DNA of 64,000 bases, from assembly GCF_000820845.2 (NCBI RefSeq), contig NZ_CBXV010000008.1, positions 392,705-456,704 on the forward strand. Direction: 5' to 3'. The DNA comes from Pyrinomonas methylaliphatogenes (lineage in GTDB: Bacteria > Acidobacteriota > Blastocatellia > Pyrinomonadales > Pyrinomonadaceae). The stretch's first letter is position 1; each line of letters starts with the position of its first letter. The notes beneath the pieces were generated by a model, which was not told the DNA's origin, searched no databases, and saw nothing but the letters and a program-made list of their open reading frames with translations. Made by a program: the position numbers and the translations under genes. Below, piece by piece: positions 26,254 through 35,493 of the stretch.

Positions 26254-26748
26254 TTGCCGATGTCTCGGATGATGTCGAGATCAGTCTGGGGCAGGTCGTT
26301 AAAGTTAATCTTACATCAGCCGCCGGGGTTGGTCGAGTGTCGCGCCAGCGGTGAGACTGTTTTGGAAGGCGTGGATGAAGACTCACCGCCTGAACTGGAG
26401 GCCCTATTGCCGGGATATGAGGAGTGGCCGCACGCTCCCGCGCCCGTGAAGTTGATCTTGCCGCGGGCGGAGGCCCTATTGCCGGGATATGAGGAGTGGC
26501 CGCACGGCTACACGATCGGTCCGGACGAGAGAGGGAAGGGGCGAACACCAACCGAACGCGCCAAGCATTTGCTCGCCGAATTGCCGCTACTTGAGGAGCT
26601 TGGATTGATTACGCCCACTGTGCGCCAATTGTATGAGAGCGATCTGAGGCGCGGCGATCTTGAAGCCATAGTCAAACGCGCCGAACGAGATTTGTGGTCC
26701 GAGAGGATTTCCTCCGAGGTCTTCGCCTTGATTCAAGCTCTGAAGTGA
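26254..26748 (+). CDS. hypothetical protein containing a perfect 12-residue repeat
   Basis: The frame is open for up to 164 residues; the true start is unclear, with in-frame GTG or TTG codons near 26360-26372 as alternatives. The C-terminal half (TERAKHLLAELPLLEELGL and onward to VFALIQALK) has a convincing helical, coding-like composition. The middle contains EALLPGYEEWPH twice, encoded by a perfect 38-bp DNA repeat. No family is recognised. It borders the IS607 remnant and may be a decayed gene. Confidence 0.4.
   Translation: MPMSRMMSRSVWGRSLKLILHQPPGLVECRASGETVLEGVDEDSPPELEALLPGYEEWPHAPAPVKLILPRAEALLPGYEEWPHGYTIGPDERGKGRTPTERAKHLLAELPLLEELGLITPTVRQLYESDLRRGDLEAIVKRAERDLWSERISSEVFALIQALK
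26397..26506. repeat. perfect 38-bp direct-repeat pair, 72-bp period
   Basis: Copies at 26397-26434 and 26469-26506 are identical (start GGAGGCCCTATTGCCGGGAT). The 34-bp spacer is unrelated to the flanks. The 72-bp period is 24 codons, so both copies read EALLPGYEEWPH in the rightward frame. Confidence 0.9.
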
Positions 26749-26914
26749 AAGCGCGGTTCGAACGTCTCATCAGCGTGAAAATCCTCTGGGTTCTCCGCTT
26801 GAAGCTTCATTCAAGCTACTCGGTCATCTGCGCCACATCCCTCTGATTTCGATCCAGATCGGCGCACTATCGGAGAAAGGTTTGCGCCATTTTGGCGGCG
26901 AACGCCAACCTCAC

Positions 26915-26943
26915 TTGATATCTCGTGTGATAGATTCTAGAGT
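26915..26943 (+). promoter_or_regulatory. candidate sigma-70 promoter before the second glycosyltransferase block
   Basis: TTGATA (26915-26920), a 17-bp spacer and TAGAGT (26938-26943) would start transcription near 26950, giving a leader of about 70 bp for the gene at 27019. It marks a plausible restart of polysaccharide-operon transcription after the decayed island. Confidence 0.45.
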
Positions 26944-27018
26944 GCCTTTAGAGAGCGATCTGGCTTGAAAAACGCGGAGCGCCGTTTTGAATCGTCTGCG
27001 TCGAACTGAAGGCGAGCG

Positions 27019-28788
27019 ATGAAAACTCTGCTGCTTCCACTAAGCGGTGATCCGCACAAGGCGCTGCTCACGTTGCGAGAATCTCATCCGGAAGCGCGCG
27101 AGATTGAGACGCTCGCGCGCGATGAGCTGGAACGGCTCTGGGTGGGCGCGCGCTTGCGCTCAGTGCGACGAAAGGCCCCGGACCTTTTCGTCATCGCGAC
27201 CGAAAGGCTCACGTGGCAACAGGGGCGCGATCTGCTCTTGCTATTTGGCGCGCTCGCAGGTGCGCGGAAGTCGATCATCGTGGACGCGCACGGCGGGATC
27301 TGTGAAGAGGCGCGCGCAGAGACCTTGCTTCGCGCGCCCGCGCGTCTTGCGCGCGAAGCGGTTTTGAGCGCGACGGCGATAATCGGAGCGCGCCGACAGT
27401 TGCAGCGTCTCGAACGCGAAGCGGCCAGATGCTGCCTTTTCGAAACCGCTGAGGCGAGCGTCGAACTTCCCCGATCGATTGACCGAAAAGGAGCTTGTCC
27501 CGGCGAAACCGATGGAGCGATGAGCGCGCCGCGCGTGCTCTACTTGCGCACCATGCCGGGCGCGGCGACGCAAGTTGGCGGCGCAGCCACCCACACCGTC
27601 GGCGTCATTAACGCTTTGATCGGCTGCGGCGCGAGGCTTTTCGTCTTGAGCAATGATCCGATTCCAGGACTCGACCCTACGCGCCTGGCGCTCGAAGTGA
27701 TCGAGCCTGAACCATATGGGTTGACGCGCGCGCTCTTCGATCTGCGCAACGCGCTGCTCTTCACCCGCCGCGCGCCCGACCGTCTGAAAGGGGCGACTTT
27801 CGATCTCATCTACCAGCGCTACAGTCGCTTCAACTGGACCGGCGTCGAAGTGAGCTTGCGCACGGGCCGCCCGCTCTTTCTCGAGTACAACGGATCGGAA
27901 GTGTGGATCGGGCGGCACTGGGACCGGACCGGACTGCGCGACCTTCTCGCTCGCTGCGAGCGACTCAATCTCGCGGCGGCGGCGCGCATCTTCGTCGTCT
28001 CCGAAGTCGAGAAGCGCAACCTGGTCCGCGCCGGACTCCCAGAAGAGAAGATCATCGTCAATCCGAACGGCGTCGATGTGCAAACGTTCCGGCCCGGCGT
28101 GGGCGGCGACCGCGCGCGCGCCGAACTCGGCATCGATCCGGATGAGATTCTGGTCGGGTTCACCGGCACTTTCGGGCCGTGGCATGGCGTGACGACGCTG
28201 GCCGAAGCGATCGCTTCCGTTCCGCGAGAAGCGCGCATACGCTTTCTCCTGATCGGAACGGGCCGCTTGCGCGGCGAGGTCGAGCGCAGGGTGCGCGAAG
28301 CCGGCGCATCCGACCGCGTGATGTTCGTCGGTCCGGTCCCGCATGAACACGTCCCACGGCTGCTCGACGCTTGCGAAATACTCGTTTCGCCGCACGTGCC
28401 GCTCGCCGATGGGAGCGAATTCTTCGGTTCGCCGACGAAGCTCTTCGAGTATATGGCGATGGGGAAGGCGATCATCGCCAGCCGACTGGGCCAGATCGCT
28501 GAAGCCCTGACCGACGGCGAAACGGCGCTGCTCGTCCCGCCGGGCGACGTGCGCGCTCTGCGCGAAGCCATTTTGGAGCTTGCGCGCGCGCCGGAACTTC
28601 GCGCGAGGTTGGGCGCGGCGGCGCGTCGAGTAGCCATCGAAAGGCACACCTGGGAAGAGAACGCGCGGCGCATCCTGCGCGCCTACTTCGACCTCATGCG
28701 GTCAAGCGCAGAAAGCGGCGGCGAAGAACGCTCTTGTGTCATGAATGCGCTCGGCGACTGGTCCGAACCGAACGGCGCCGCAACTTAA
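27019..28788 (+). CDS. glycosyltransferase (GT4-type) with extra N-terminal domain
   Basis: A 589-residue protein. The first 165 residues or so (MKTLLLPLSGDPHKALL onward) form an alpha/beta segment not part of the standard enzyme; about 175-580 is a GT-B glycosyltransferase of the GT4/GT1 type. The latter has the Gly-rich acceptor loop VGGAATHTVGVINAL, GSEVW, VNPNGVDVQTFRP, VGFTGTFGPWHG, and the nucleotide-sugar EX7E-like region SPTKLFEYMAMGKAIIAS. It should transfer a sugar to the lipid-linked repeat unit in the cytoplasm. AAGG lies 7 bp before the ATG. Donor and linkage cannot be told from sequence. Confidence 0.87.
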   Translation: MKTLLLPLSGDPHKALLTLRESHPEAREIETLARDELERLWVGARLRSVRRKAPDLFVIATERLTWQQGRDLLLLFGALAGARKSIIVDAHGGICEEARAETLLRAPARLAREAVLSATAIIGARRQLQRLEREAARCCLFETAEASVELPRSIDRKGACPGETDGAMSAPRVLYLRTMPGAATQVGGAATHTVGVINALIGCGARLFVLSNDPIPGLDPTRLALEVIEPEPYGLTRALFDLRNALLFTRRAPDRLKGATFDLIYQRYSRFNWTGVEVSLRTGRPLFLEYNGSEVWIGRHWDRTGLRDLLARCERLNLAAAARIFVVSEVEKRNLVRAGLPEEKIIVNPNGVDVQTFRPGVGGDRARAELGIDPDEILVGFTGTFGPWHGVTTLAEAIASVPREARIRFLLIGTGRLRGEVERRVREAGASDRVMFVGPVPHEHVPRLLDACEILVSPHVPLADGSEFFGSPTKLFEYMAMGKAIIASRLGQIAEALTDGETALLVPPGDVRALREAILELARAPELRARLGAAARRVAIERHTWEENARRILRAYFDLMRSSAESGGEERSCVMNALGDWSEPNGAAT

Positions 28789-28994
28789 GTTTCGCGGCTT
28801 CCGCGATCTCCTCTCGATTCACCAGCGCGCGCTTCTCTTGATGGCGGCGAGCGCGGCAACTCGCTCTCAGAAGGATCGCGTCTGGCGACGCGGCATGGCG
28901 TGAGGTATCATGCTTCGCTCAAAAGAAGCACGGATCGCTGAGAGGCGTCGTTCGACAGCCGTGTATCCGAAACCGGAGTTTCGTTGAAATCGTC

Positions 28995-30251
28995 ATGATC
29001 CGAGATCGCTCGATCATCTGCTTCGGTGGCGAAGATTGGTTCTATCATCACCCGCACTCGAAGAACCATCTGATGCGGCGTTTTGCGCGCGCCGGCAACC
29101 GCGTCCTGTTCGTCAACTCGATCTCGATGGGCTTGCCCGCCATAACGCACAAAGATCTGCTGCCGCGCATCAAACGGAAATTGCGCTCCTACTTGCGCTT
29201 CATGCGCGAAACGGAAGAGGGCATCGCCGTCGTTTCGCCGCTGACGGTCCCCTTTTTCGGCAACGCGCTCGCGCGAAGCATCAATCGTTTCTTGCTTCGA
29301 ACCCAAGTCGGCTTCATCGCGCGCCGCCGCAGACTTCGCACACCCATCCTGTGGATTGCGATCCCGACCGCAGCGGAGATGATCGGGTGTTTCGATGAGT
29401 CGCTCGTCATCTATCAGGTGTCGGACAAGTACGAGGCGAACACGATGGATCACGCGACCGATCCGGCCAAGATCCGCCGTCTGCATGAGCTGGCGATCGA
29501 TCGCGCGGATATCGTCTTTTATTCGGGCCGCAAGCTCTTCGATGAAGCCGAGCGCGGGCGCGAGAAATCGTATCTGCTGGAGCAAGCGGTCGATTTCGAC
29601 CATTTCGCGCAAGTGACGAGCGGGCGCCTGGAGATCGCGCCCGAGATCGAGCGCATTCAACGCCCGCGACTCGGCTATTTCGGCGCGATCGATCCATGGT
29701 TGATCGACCAAGAGTTGATCCGTCTGGCGGCCCGGCTGCGCCCTCATTGGCAATGGGTCTTCATCGGCAATCGCGCGCGCGGCGTGGAGATTGAAGCGTT
29801 GCCGAACGTGCATTTCATCCCGCCTGTGCCATACGAGGCGCTGCCGCGCTACGCCGCCGGCTTCGATGTCTGTGTGCTTCCGTGGGACATCGAGAACGTT
29901 TGGACCAGCTATGGTTCGGCGATCAAAGTGCGCGAGTATTTGGCGACCGGATTGCCGGTCGTCATCTCGCCGCTTCCCGAATACGAACCGATGGCCGACG
30001 TGTTGCGCATCGCCCGCAGCCGTGAACACTTCATCGAATTGGTCGATGAAGCGCTCGCCGAACGCGATCCCGAAGCCAAACTCGCGCGACAACGCGCCGT
30101 CGCCAGCGGCACGTGGGATGCCCGCGCCGAATGGGTGAGCGCGTTGATCGAAGATGCTCTCGCCGGCAAGCGAGAAGCCAGCCGGAGGGTCGCGCTTCGA
30201 CCGAACGCGACGCTTGAGAGCGATTCGACGGTGCGAGACAGAGCGCGATGA
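28995..30251 (+). CDS. glycosyltransferase (GT-B fold)
   Basis: A 418-residue protein of the group seen in exopolysaccharide loci, beginning IICFGGEDWFYHHPHSKNHL. It contains YQVSDKYEANTMD, RLGYFGAIDPWLID, and GSAIKVREYLATGLPVVISP, the donor-binding region of GT-B enzymes. It probably adds one sugar to the repeat unit. It overlaps the next gene by 4 bp (ATGA), so the two are translationally coupled. The acceptor and donor are unknown. Confidence 0.82.
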   Translation: MIRDRSIICFGGEDWFYHHPHSKNHLMRRFARAGNRVLFVNSISMGLPAITHKDLLPRIKRKLRSYLRFMRETEEGIAVVSPLTVPFFGNALARSINRFLLRTQVGFIARRRRLRTPILWIAIPTAAEMIGCFDESLVIYQVSDKYEANTMDHATDPAKIRRLHELAIDRADIVFYSGRKLFDEAERGREKSYLLEQAVDFDHFAQVTSGRLEIAPEIERIQRPRLGYFGAIDPWLIDQELIRLAARLRPHWQWVFIGNRARGVEIEALPNVHFIPPVPYEALPRYAAGFDVCVLPWDIENVWTSYGSAIKVREYLATGLPVVISPLPEYEPMADVLRIARSREHFIELVDEALAERDPEAKLARQRAVASGTWDARAEWVSALIEDALAGKREASRRVALRPNATLESDSTVRDRAR

Positions 30252-31840
30252 GATACCTGTTTCGAGATCGGTGGCGCGAAGTTCCCTGCTATGCGCCCTA
30301 TCGCTCGTGCGCGCTCGTCGAAGTGCGCCTTTCGTTCCCGGTCGCGCGCGTCGCCCCGCACGATCAACGCGCGATCGCGCGCGATTGGCGTAAAGTCTTA
30401 AGCTTCGTCCGCGCCGAAGGGCCGGTGGCGACGTGGCGCAAGGTGCGTTCTAAAAGGGAACAGGAACTTTTGACGAGCGATTTCCACGTCGTCGTCGCTG
30501 TTGGCACGCTCCGCGGCGAAGAGGCGCCCGTGATTTGTCTCGGGACGCGCCATCCGCGCTGCGCCGAGCACATGCTCTTTCATCGAGATCTCACGGTCCG
30601 TATTGATCGCTGGCCCAGCGAAGAAGAACTTGCGCGGGCGGTGCAGAAGGTCGATCCGATGAGGTGGCAAAGCGTCGCCGGTTACAACTTCTACTCGGAC
30701 CAGCCTCCCCCGCCGGAAGCCATCAGATTGATTCAAGCGGTCGCCGAAGCTTTAGCCGAACAGGATACGGACGCGCCGACCGGAAGGGCCAAGCCGGTCG
30801 CGCCCGTGAGATCTCCGGCGCAAGCGCTCGAAGACGAAGAACGCACGAGAGGCGGCGTCGCTATCATCTCAGCCGGAGATTACGCGCGGACGCAAATCAT
30901 CCCGGCGCTCCGTCGCGCTGGCGCGCGTCTTGATGCGATCGTCGATCTAGAGCCGCTTTTCGCCGCACACGTGAAAGAAGAGTATGGTTTCTCTCGCGCG
31001 TTGACCGATTGGCGCGAGGCGATCAGGAGCGCGGCGATCGAATTCGTCGTCGTCGCCTCGTATCACGACACGCACGCGCTGATCGCTTCCGAAGCGGCAC
31101 GGCACGGCAAAAAAGTTCTGGTCGAAAAACCGCCCGCCATCACGCGCGAGGATCTACAGATGCTGCTCGATGCGATGCGCGACGGGCGCGCTTTCATCGA
31201 AGTCGGGTTCAATCGCCGCTTCGCTCCGCTGACGCGCCAAGCGCGCAAGTTGCTCGATAAAGTTGCCGGTCCGGTGACGCTCATCTGCCGCGTCAAAGAG
31301 GTCGAGATACCCGACGCGCACTGGTATCGCTGGCCCAAAGAGGGGACGCGCATCGCGGGCAACTTGTGCCATTGGATAGACCTTGCGGTCCATTTCCTGG
31401 GCGACCGAGCGCGCCCCACGGAGATCGCGCTTTCGCCACAAGTCACCGCTCATCCGGATGAGGAACGCACGCTTACAATCGCCTTTGACGACGGATCGGT
31501 CGCGGCGATCACGGCGACCTCGCGCGGCGATGCGACGCTCGGCGTGCAGGAGCGCATCGAGTTGAGACGCGATCAATTGACCATCGAGATCGAAGATTAC
31601 CGCGCGCTGAGGGCGAGTTGGAAGGGGAAACCTCTTGCGCGCCGGCGCGGCCTGCGCGACAAGGGGCATCGCGCGATGTATCTCGAAACCTTCCGTCGGG
31701 CGCAGAAGGGCGAGCGCCCCCTTTACTCCCCGCGCGATCTTTTCTGGACGACGACGCTCACCATCCGCGCGACGGAGATGGCCCGCGCAGGCGAGCGAAG
31801 TTCGAAGGTGGATTGTGAAGCGCCACCTTTTCAAACTTGA
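30248..31840 (+). CDS. Gfo/Idh/MocA oxidoreductase with unusual N-terminal extension
   Basis: A 530-residue protein. Residues about 200-320 form the NAD(P)-binding Rossmann domain, with VAIISAGDYARTQIIPALR and the family EKP motif at 293-295 (VLVEKPPAI). About 325-510 is the C-terminal alpha/beta domain with GNLCHWIDLAVHFLG, which carries the usual catalytic His/Asp pattern. The first 175 residues or so (MRYLFRDRWREVPCYAPYRS onward) match no domain I know. Such oxidoreductases oxidise or reduce ring carbons of nucleotide sugars or inositols. The 4-bp overlap with the upstream glycosyltransferase suggests a paired function. Confidence 0.85.
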   Translation: MRYLFRDRWREVPCYAPYRSCALVEVRLSFPVARVAPHDQRAIARDWRKVLSFVRAEGPVATWRKVRSKREQELLTSDFHVVVAVGTLRGEEAPVICLGTRHPRCAEHMLFHRDLTVRIDRWPSEEELARAVQKVDPMRWQSVAGYNFYSDQPPPPEAIRLIQAVAEALAEQDTDAPTGRAKPVAPVRSPAQALEDEERTRGGVAIISAGDYARTQIIPALRRAGARLDAIVDLEPLFAAHVKEEYGFSRALTDWREAIRSAAIEFVVVASYHDTHALIASEAARHGKKVLVEKPPAITREDLQMLLDAMRDGRAFIEVGFNRRFAPLTRQARKLLDKVAGPVTLICRVKEVEIPDAHWYRWPKEGTRIAGNLCHWIDLAVHFLGDRARPTEIALSPQVTAHPDEERTLTIAFDDGSVAAITATSRGDATLGVQERIELRRDQLTIEIEDYRALRASWKGKPLARRRGLRDKGHRAMYLETFRRAQKGERPLYSPRDLFWTTTLTIRATEMARAGERSSKVDCEAPPFQT

Positions 31841-31886
31841 AGGTCAACTGCCGTTGGCGCGAGAATAGCATAGCTCAGCATCTTCC

Positions 31887-32462
31887 ATGGAGAGTAAAGT
31901 GATCGGCAAGCGACTGCTTCTTTTGTCCATAGCTTTGTGCGCCTGCCAGGCCGCCCAATCGCCGAGGAACGCCAATCAACGATCTTCCACGCAGAAAGGA
32001 GGCATGGCGATGAAACTGACGAGCGCCGCCTTTCAGGATGGCGGGTTGATCCCGCAAAAGCACACGTGCGATGGCGAAGACGTCTCGCCACCACTCACGT
32101 GGTCGGATCTGCCGAACGAAACGCGGAGTCTCGCGTTGATCGCCGATGACCCGGATGCGCCGCGCGGCACGTGGGTCCACTGGGTCCTCTATGATCTTTC
32201 GCCCGACGCGCACGAGCTTCCCGAAGCCGTTCCGCCTATTGAATCCCTTCCCAACGGCGCAAAACAGGGGCGCAACGACTTCGGCAAGATCGGCTACGGC
32301 GGACCGTGTCCGCCCGGCGGAACGCACCGCTACTTCTTCAAGCTCTACGCGCTCGACCGCAAACTCGGGCTGCCCGCCGGTAAGACGAAACAGGAACTGC
32401 TCGATGCGATGCGCGGTCACGTTCTCGCCGAGGCGCAATTGATGGGCCGGTACGGGAGATGA
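31887..32462 (+). CDS. PEBP-family (YbhB/YbcL-like) lipoprotein
   Basis: A 191-residue protein with a lipoprotein signal (LLLLSIALCAC, lipid on the last Cys of LCAC) and a phosphatidylethanolamine-binding-protein domain from about residue 43: CDGEDVSPPLTW, DDPDAPRGTWVHWVLYD, and GPCPPGGTHRYFF. Bacterial PEBP proteins bind small anionic ligands and their role is poorly known. It lies in the polysaccharide locus without an obvious link; the stronger second start (MAMKLTSAAF, with GGAGG upstream) would give a cytoplasmic form. Confidence 0.88.
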   Translation: MESKVIGKRLLLLSIALCACQAAQSPRNANQRSSTQKGGMAMKLTSAAFQDGGLIPQKHTCDGEDVSPPLTWSDLPNETRSLALIADDPDAPRGTWVHWVLYDLSPDAHELPEAVPPIESLPNGAKQGRNDFGKIGYGGPCPPGGTHRYFFKLYALDRKLGLPAGKTKQELLDAMRGHVLAEAQLMGRYGR

Positions 32463-32552
32463 CTGGCGGAAAGAGGCTCTGGAGCTTGGCGAAATCATCA
32501 ACGCTCTGTGTCGAGCGAAAAGTTGTGGCTCGGGAAAGGAGGGTTCTGAGTT

Positions 32553-33530
32553 TTGCTCTCTTCTAGACGCGCGCTCATCACCGGCGGCGCCGGATTCATC
32601 GGCTCTCATCTTGTCGATCTGCTGTTGAAGGAAGGCGGCTGGCGCGTGACGGTCGTCGATGATTTCAACGATTTCTACGATCCGCAGATCAAGCGCGCCA
32701 ACATCGCGGCACACATCGAGCGCGATGACTTTGAGCTGATCGAGTGCGACATACGCGACCGGGAAGCGCTTCGGGATCTCTTCTTCCGAGAGCGCTTCGA
32801 CGTGATCGTGCATCTGGCGGCGCGCGCTGGCGTCCGCCCCTCTTTGCGCGAGCCGTTTCTCTACACGGAGACCAACGTCACCGGCACGCTTAATTTGCTC
32901 GAGCTCGCGCGCGAAAGTGGCGTTCGGCAGTTCGTCTTCGGCTCTTCTTCATCGGTCTACGGCATCAACGCCAAGGTTCCCTTCAGCGAAGAGGATCCGA
33001 TCCGCCAACCGATCTCGCCTTATGCGGCGACCAAAGCGGCTGGCGAACTCCTCTGCCACACCTACTCGCACCTTTACGGCATCAGGTGTATCTGTTTGCG
33101 CTTTTTCACCGTCTACGGCGCGCGGCAGCGCCCCGATTTAGCGATCCACAAATTCGCGCGTTTGATAGCGGAAGGGAGACCGATTCCCGTCTTCGGCGAC
33201 GGCACGACGCGACGAGATTACACCTACATAGATGACATCTTGCAGGGCGTGCGCGCGGCGATGGATTACGATGCGAGCGCGTATGAGATCATCAATCTCG
33301 GCGAAGCGCGCACCGTGGAACTGCGCGAACTGATCGCACTGCTCGAACGCGAATTGAACAAACGCGCCATCATCGACTGGCAACCGCCGCAGCCGGGCGA
33401 CGTGCCGCAAACTTACGCCGACATCGCGAAGGCACGCCGTTTGCTCGGATATGATCCGCAGACTCCGATCGAAGAGGGCATTCGGCGCTTCGTCGCATGG
33501 TTTCGTGCGGCGAATCGCTTATCGAGTTGA
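32553..33530 (+). CDS. NAD-dependent nucleotide-sugar epimerase (SDR)
   Basis: A 325-residue extended SDR enzyme. It has the NAD-binding GGAGFIG (11-17), the serine loop FGSSSSVYG (129-137) and the catalytic Tyr157-X3-Lys161 pair. The stretch [16 protein letters not shown] is typical of UDP-glucuronate 4-epimerases, so UDP-GlcA/GalA (or the HexNAc-uronate made upstream) is a likely substrate. The start is TTG, supported by GGAGGG 9 bp upstream; no in-frame ATG gives a complete Rossmann fold. Confidence 0.88.
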   Translation: MLSSRRALITGGAGFIGSHLVDLLLKEGGWRVTVVDDFNDFYDPQIKRANIAAHIERDDFELIECDIRDREALRDLFFRERFDVIVHLAARAGVRPSLREPFLYTETNVTGTLNLLELARESGVRQFVFGSSSSVYGINAKVPFSEEDPIRQPISPYAATKAAGELLCHTYSHLYGIRCICLRFFTVYGARQRPDLAIHKFARLIAEGRPIPVFGDGTTRRDYTYIDDILQGVRAAMDYDASAYEIINLGEARTVELRELIALLERELNKRAIIDWQPPQPGDVPQTYADIAKARRLLGYDPQTPIEEGIRRFVAWFRAANRLSS

Positions 33531-33778
33531 GATGTGCGCCGTTGTCTTCCGGCGCAAGATCAGTGCGCGCGGCCAGTCGAATATCGTGAGTTTTGCCATT
33601 TGCGCACCGAAGGGCGTATCATTTCCAGACTTCGTGCGGAGCGGCGACAAGCTTCGAAGTCTCGTGTAAAGAACCGCGCTCTGGCAGAGAACGGAGGGCG
33701 CGGGGACGGCCCAGTCGGCGGATGATCCTTGCCGTAGCACGATGAAGACTCTCACAGCGAAAAGATTTCAGGCGGACG

Positions 33779-34792
33779 ATGAGAACTTACGCTGAATTAA
33801 AGACGCAGATCGAAGCGCTCGGCGACCGAGCGGCGCAACAACCTGATCTTTCGATCTTCCTGCCCGTCTTCAACGAAGAGCCTAATTTGCGCCCGTTGCA
33901 CGCTAAATTGAATGCGGCGCTCGCCGAATTGGGCCGGACGGCTGAAATCATCTACGTCGATGATGGCTCGACCGATGGCAGTCTGAAGGTGTTGCGCGAA
34001 ATCGCCGAGACGGATCCGCGCGTGCGCGTCATCGTCCTCAAGCGGAACTACGGACAGACGGCAGCGATGGCCGCCGGCATCGATGCCTCCCGGGGACGCA
34101 TCCTCATCCCGATGGATGCCGACATGCAGAACGATCCGGCGGACATCAAGCGCCTGCTCGACAAGCTCGAAGAGGGTTACGACGTGGTCTCGGGCTGGCG
34201 CAAAGATCGCAAAGACAAGTTTCTCACGCGGCGCCTCCCCTCGATCCTCGCCAACAAGCTCGTCTCGTGGATCAGCGGAGTCAAACTTCACGACTACGGC
34301 TGTTCGCTGAAAGCCTACCGGCGCGAAGCGCTCGCCGACGTGCGCCTTTACGGCGAGATGCACCGCTTCATCCCGATCTACGCTTCGTGGGCCGGAGCGC
34401 GCGTCACCGAGATCCCCGTCCGGCACCACCCGCGCACGATGGGCAGGTCAAAGTATGGACTTTCGCGCACGTTCAAGGTCATTCTCGACCTGGTGACGAT
34501 CAAATTCATGGCTTCATATCAGACGAAACCGATCTACGTCTTTGGCACGTGCGGGCTGGTTGCTTTCGCCATCTCTTTTCTCGCCGCGTTGTGGGCCGTG
34601 ATCAAGAAGATCGTGGATGGAACGTCATTCATCCGCACGCCGCTCCCTCTTTTCGCGCTCGTCATGTTCGCGCTCGGCGTACAGTTCCTTCTGATGGGTC
34701 TACTCGCCGAAATGCTCGTCCGCACCTATCATGAATCGCAGGCGAAGCCGATCTACGCCGTGCGCGAACGGATCGGATTCGAAAGGCGGTGA
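33779..34792 (+). CDS. GT2 membrane glycosyltransferase (GtrB/DPM1-like)
   Basis: A 337-residue protein with an N-terminal GT-A domain (about 25-240): LPVFNEEPNL, DDGSTDGS (61-68) and the metal-binding DAD at 113-115, followed by the dolichol-phosphate-mannose-synthase-like MGRSKYG. Two C-terminal transmembrane helices follow (about 255-280 and 292-318). Such enzymes load a sugar onto undecaprenyl phosphate for later transfer on the periplasmic side. It is the last rightward gene before the leftward nucleotidyltransferase module. Confidence 0.9.
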   Translation: MRTYAELKTQIEALGDRAAQQPDLSIFLPVFNEEPNLRPLHAKLNAALAELGRTAEIIYVDDGSTDGSLKVLREIAETDPRVRVIVLKRNYGQTAAMAAGIDASRGRILIPMDADMQNDPADIKRLLDKLEEGYDVVSGWRKDRKDKFLTRRLPSILANKLVSWISGVKLHDYGCSLKAYRREALADVRLYGEMHRFIPIYASWAGARVTEIPVRHHPRTMGRSKYGLSRTFKVILDLVTIKFMASYQTKPIYVFGTCGLVAFAISFLAALWAVIKKIVDGTSFIRTPLPLFALVMFALGVQFLLMGLLAEMLVRTYHESQAKPIYAVRERIGFERR

Positions 34793-34812
34793 GCGGCGCT
34801 CGGCATCGAGAG

Positions 34813-34846
34813 GCGAAAAGCGATGGGTTCGAATCGCTCTTCTCGC
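34813..34846. terminator. hairpin between convergent genes
   Basis: AGCGAT (34819-34824) and ATCGCT (34833-34838) enclose an 8-nt loop. The stem is extended by GCGA/TCGC across a small internal loop. It sits between the convergent GT2 and nucleotidyltransferase genes but has no U-tract, so it is a weak terminator candidate. Confidence 0.35.
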
Positions 34847-34956
34847 TTCGGCCCAAATGAGAGGAAGCCGGATCGCACCTCGTCACCAGTAACGGTGAAT
34901 CGCCAAAAGCGCGTTCAGTAAAAGGATTTCGATCGCTCGCTATCGGTGCGAACCCT

Positions 34957-35454
34957 TCAAAGCGTTCGTTCGCCGACGCGACCGCGCTCTTCGAGGATCA
35001 TCTCCAATTCGGCGATCGTCTCCAGATCCTTCGGGCGTCCGGCGGCGCGCTTCAGCTCGATCAACTTCTCGAGCCGCACGAAAAGGCAAACGCCGCCGAA
35101 GATCTGCAACTGCACTGTGTGCGCAAGCAGATCATCATAGCTTCCTCCGCCGGTCACCTCTCCGAACAGATCAATGGCTCCGAGCGATGTCATCAAAGCG
35201 AAATTCAGACCGCGGCGAACCGTGCGCTCATCCCAGATGAACGGCAGCCCTGGCGGTGCGCCACGCAGGTACGGTTGATACGGAGCGAGAGCTTGAACTA
35301 GGCGATGGATGTTTTCATCCGTGCGGCGATAGACGATGTCAAGATCCTCTGTCAAACGTGATGCGCCATGAGCGACAGCCGCCGCGCCGCCGATGATGAT
35401 GAATTCGACTCCCGCTTCGTTCAAGGCGCGAAGAAGATGATCGTAACTGGTCAT
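34957..35454 (-). CDS. MNT-type nucleotidyltransferase
   Basis: A 165-residue polymerase-beta-fold nucleotidyltransferase. The signature GG (22-23) is followed by the metal-binding DLD at 37-39 (SRLTEDLDIVYRR). Similar small enzymes act as toxins or antitoxins by transferring nucleotides to proteins or RNA; this one has no HEPN partner nearby. It follows the small helical protein gene in one operon. I chose ATG 35454; GTG 35484 is possible, but its Shine-Dalgarno-like GGGAGG is too close. The module is inserted, in reverse orientation, into the polysaccharide locus. Confidence 0.8.
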   Translation of the reverse strand: MTSYDHLLRALNEAGVEFIIIGGAAAVAHGASRLTEDLDIVYRRTDENIHRLVQALAPYQPYLRGAPPGLPFIWDERTVRRGLNFALMTSLGAIDLFGEVTGGGSYDDLLAHTVQLQIFGGVCLFVRLEKLIELKRAAGRPKDLETIAELEMILEERGRVGERTL

Positions 35455-35493
35455 GCTTTCATCCGGAATTCGCCCCCGAATCACCCTCCCAAC

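Noticed and set aside
27241..28647. A 468-residue open frame antisense to the GT4 glycosyltransferase gene.
   Set aside because: It is low-complexity, rich in Arg, Ala, Asp and Glu, and lies fully opposite a gene with clear family motifs. Long antisense frames are expected at this GC content.
28908..30092. A 394-residue open frame antisense to the second glycosyltransferase gene.
   Set aside because: No family pattern; it mirrors the codon bias of the real gene on the other strand.
34813..34846. A GGTTCGAATC stretch resembling a tRNA T-arm.
   Set aside because: The loop and stem sizes do not fit a T-arm, and no acceptor, D or anticodon stems can be drawn around it. It is a simple hairpin.
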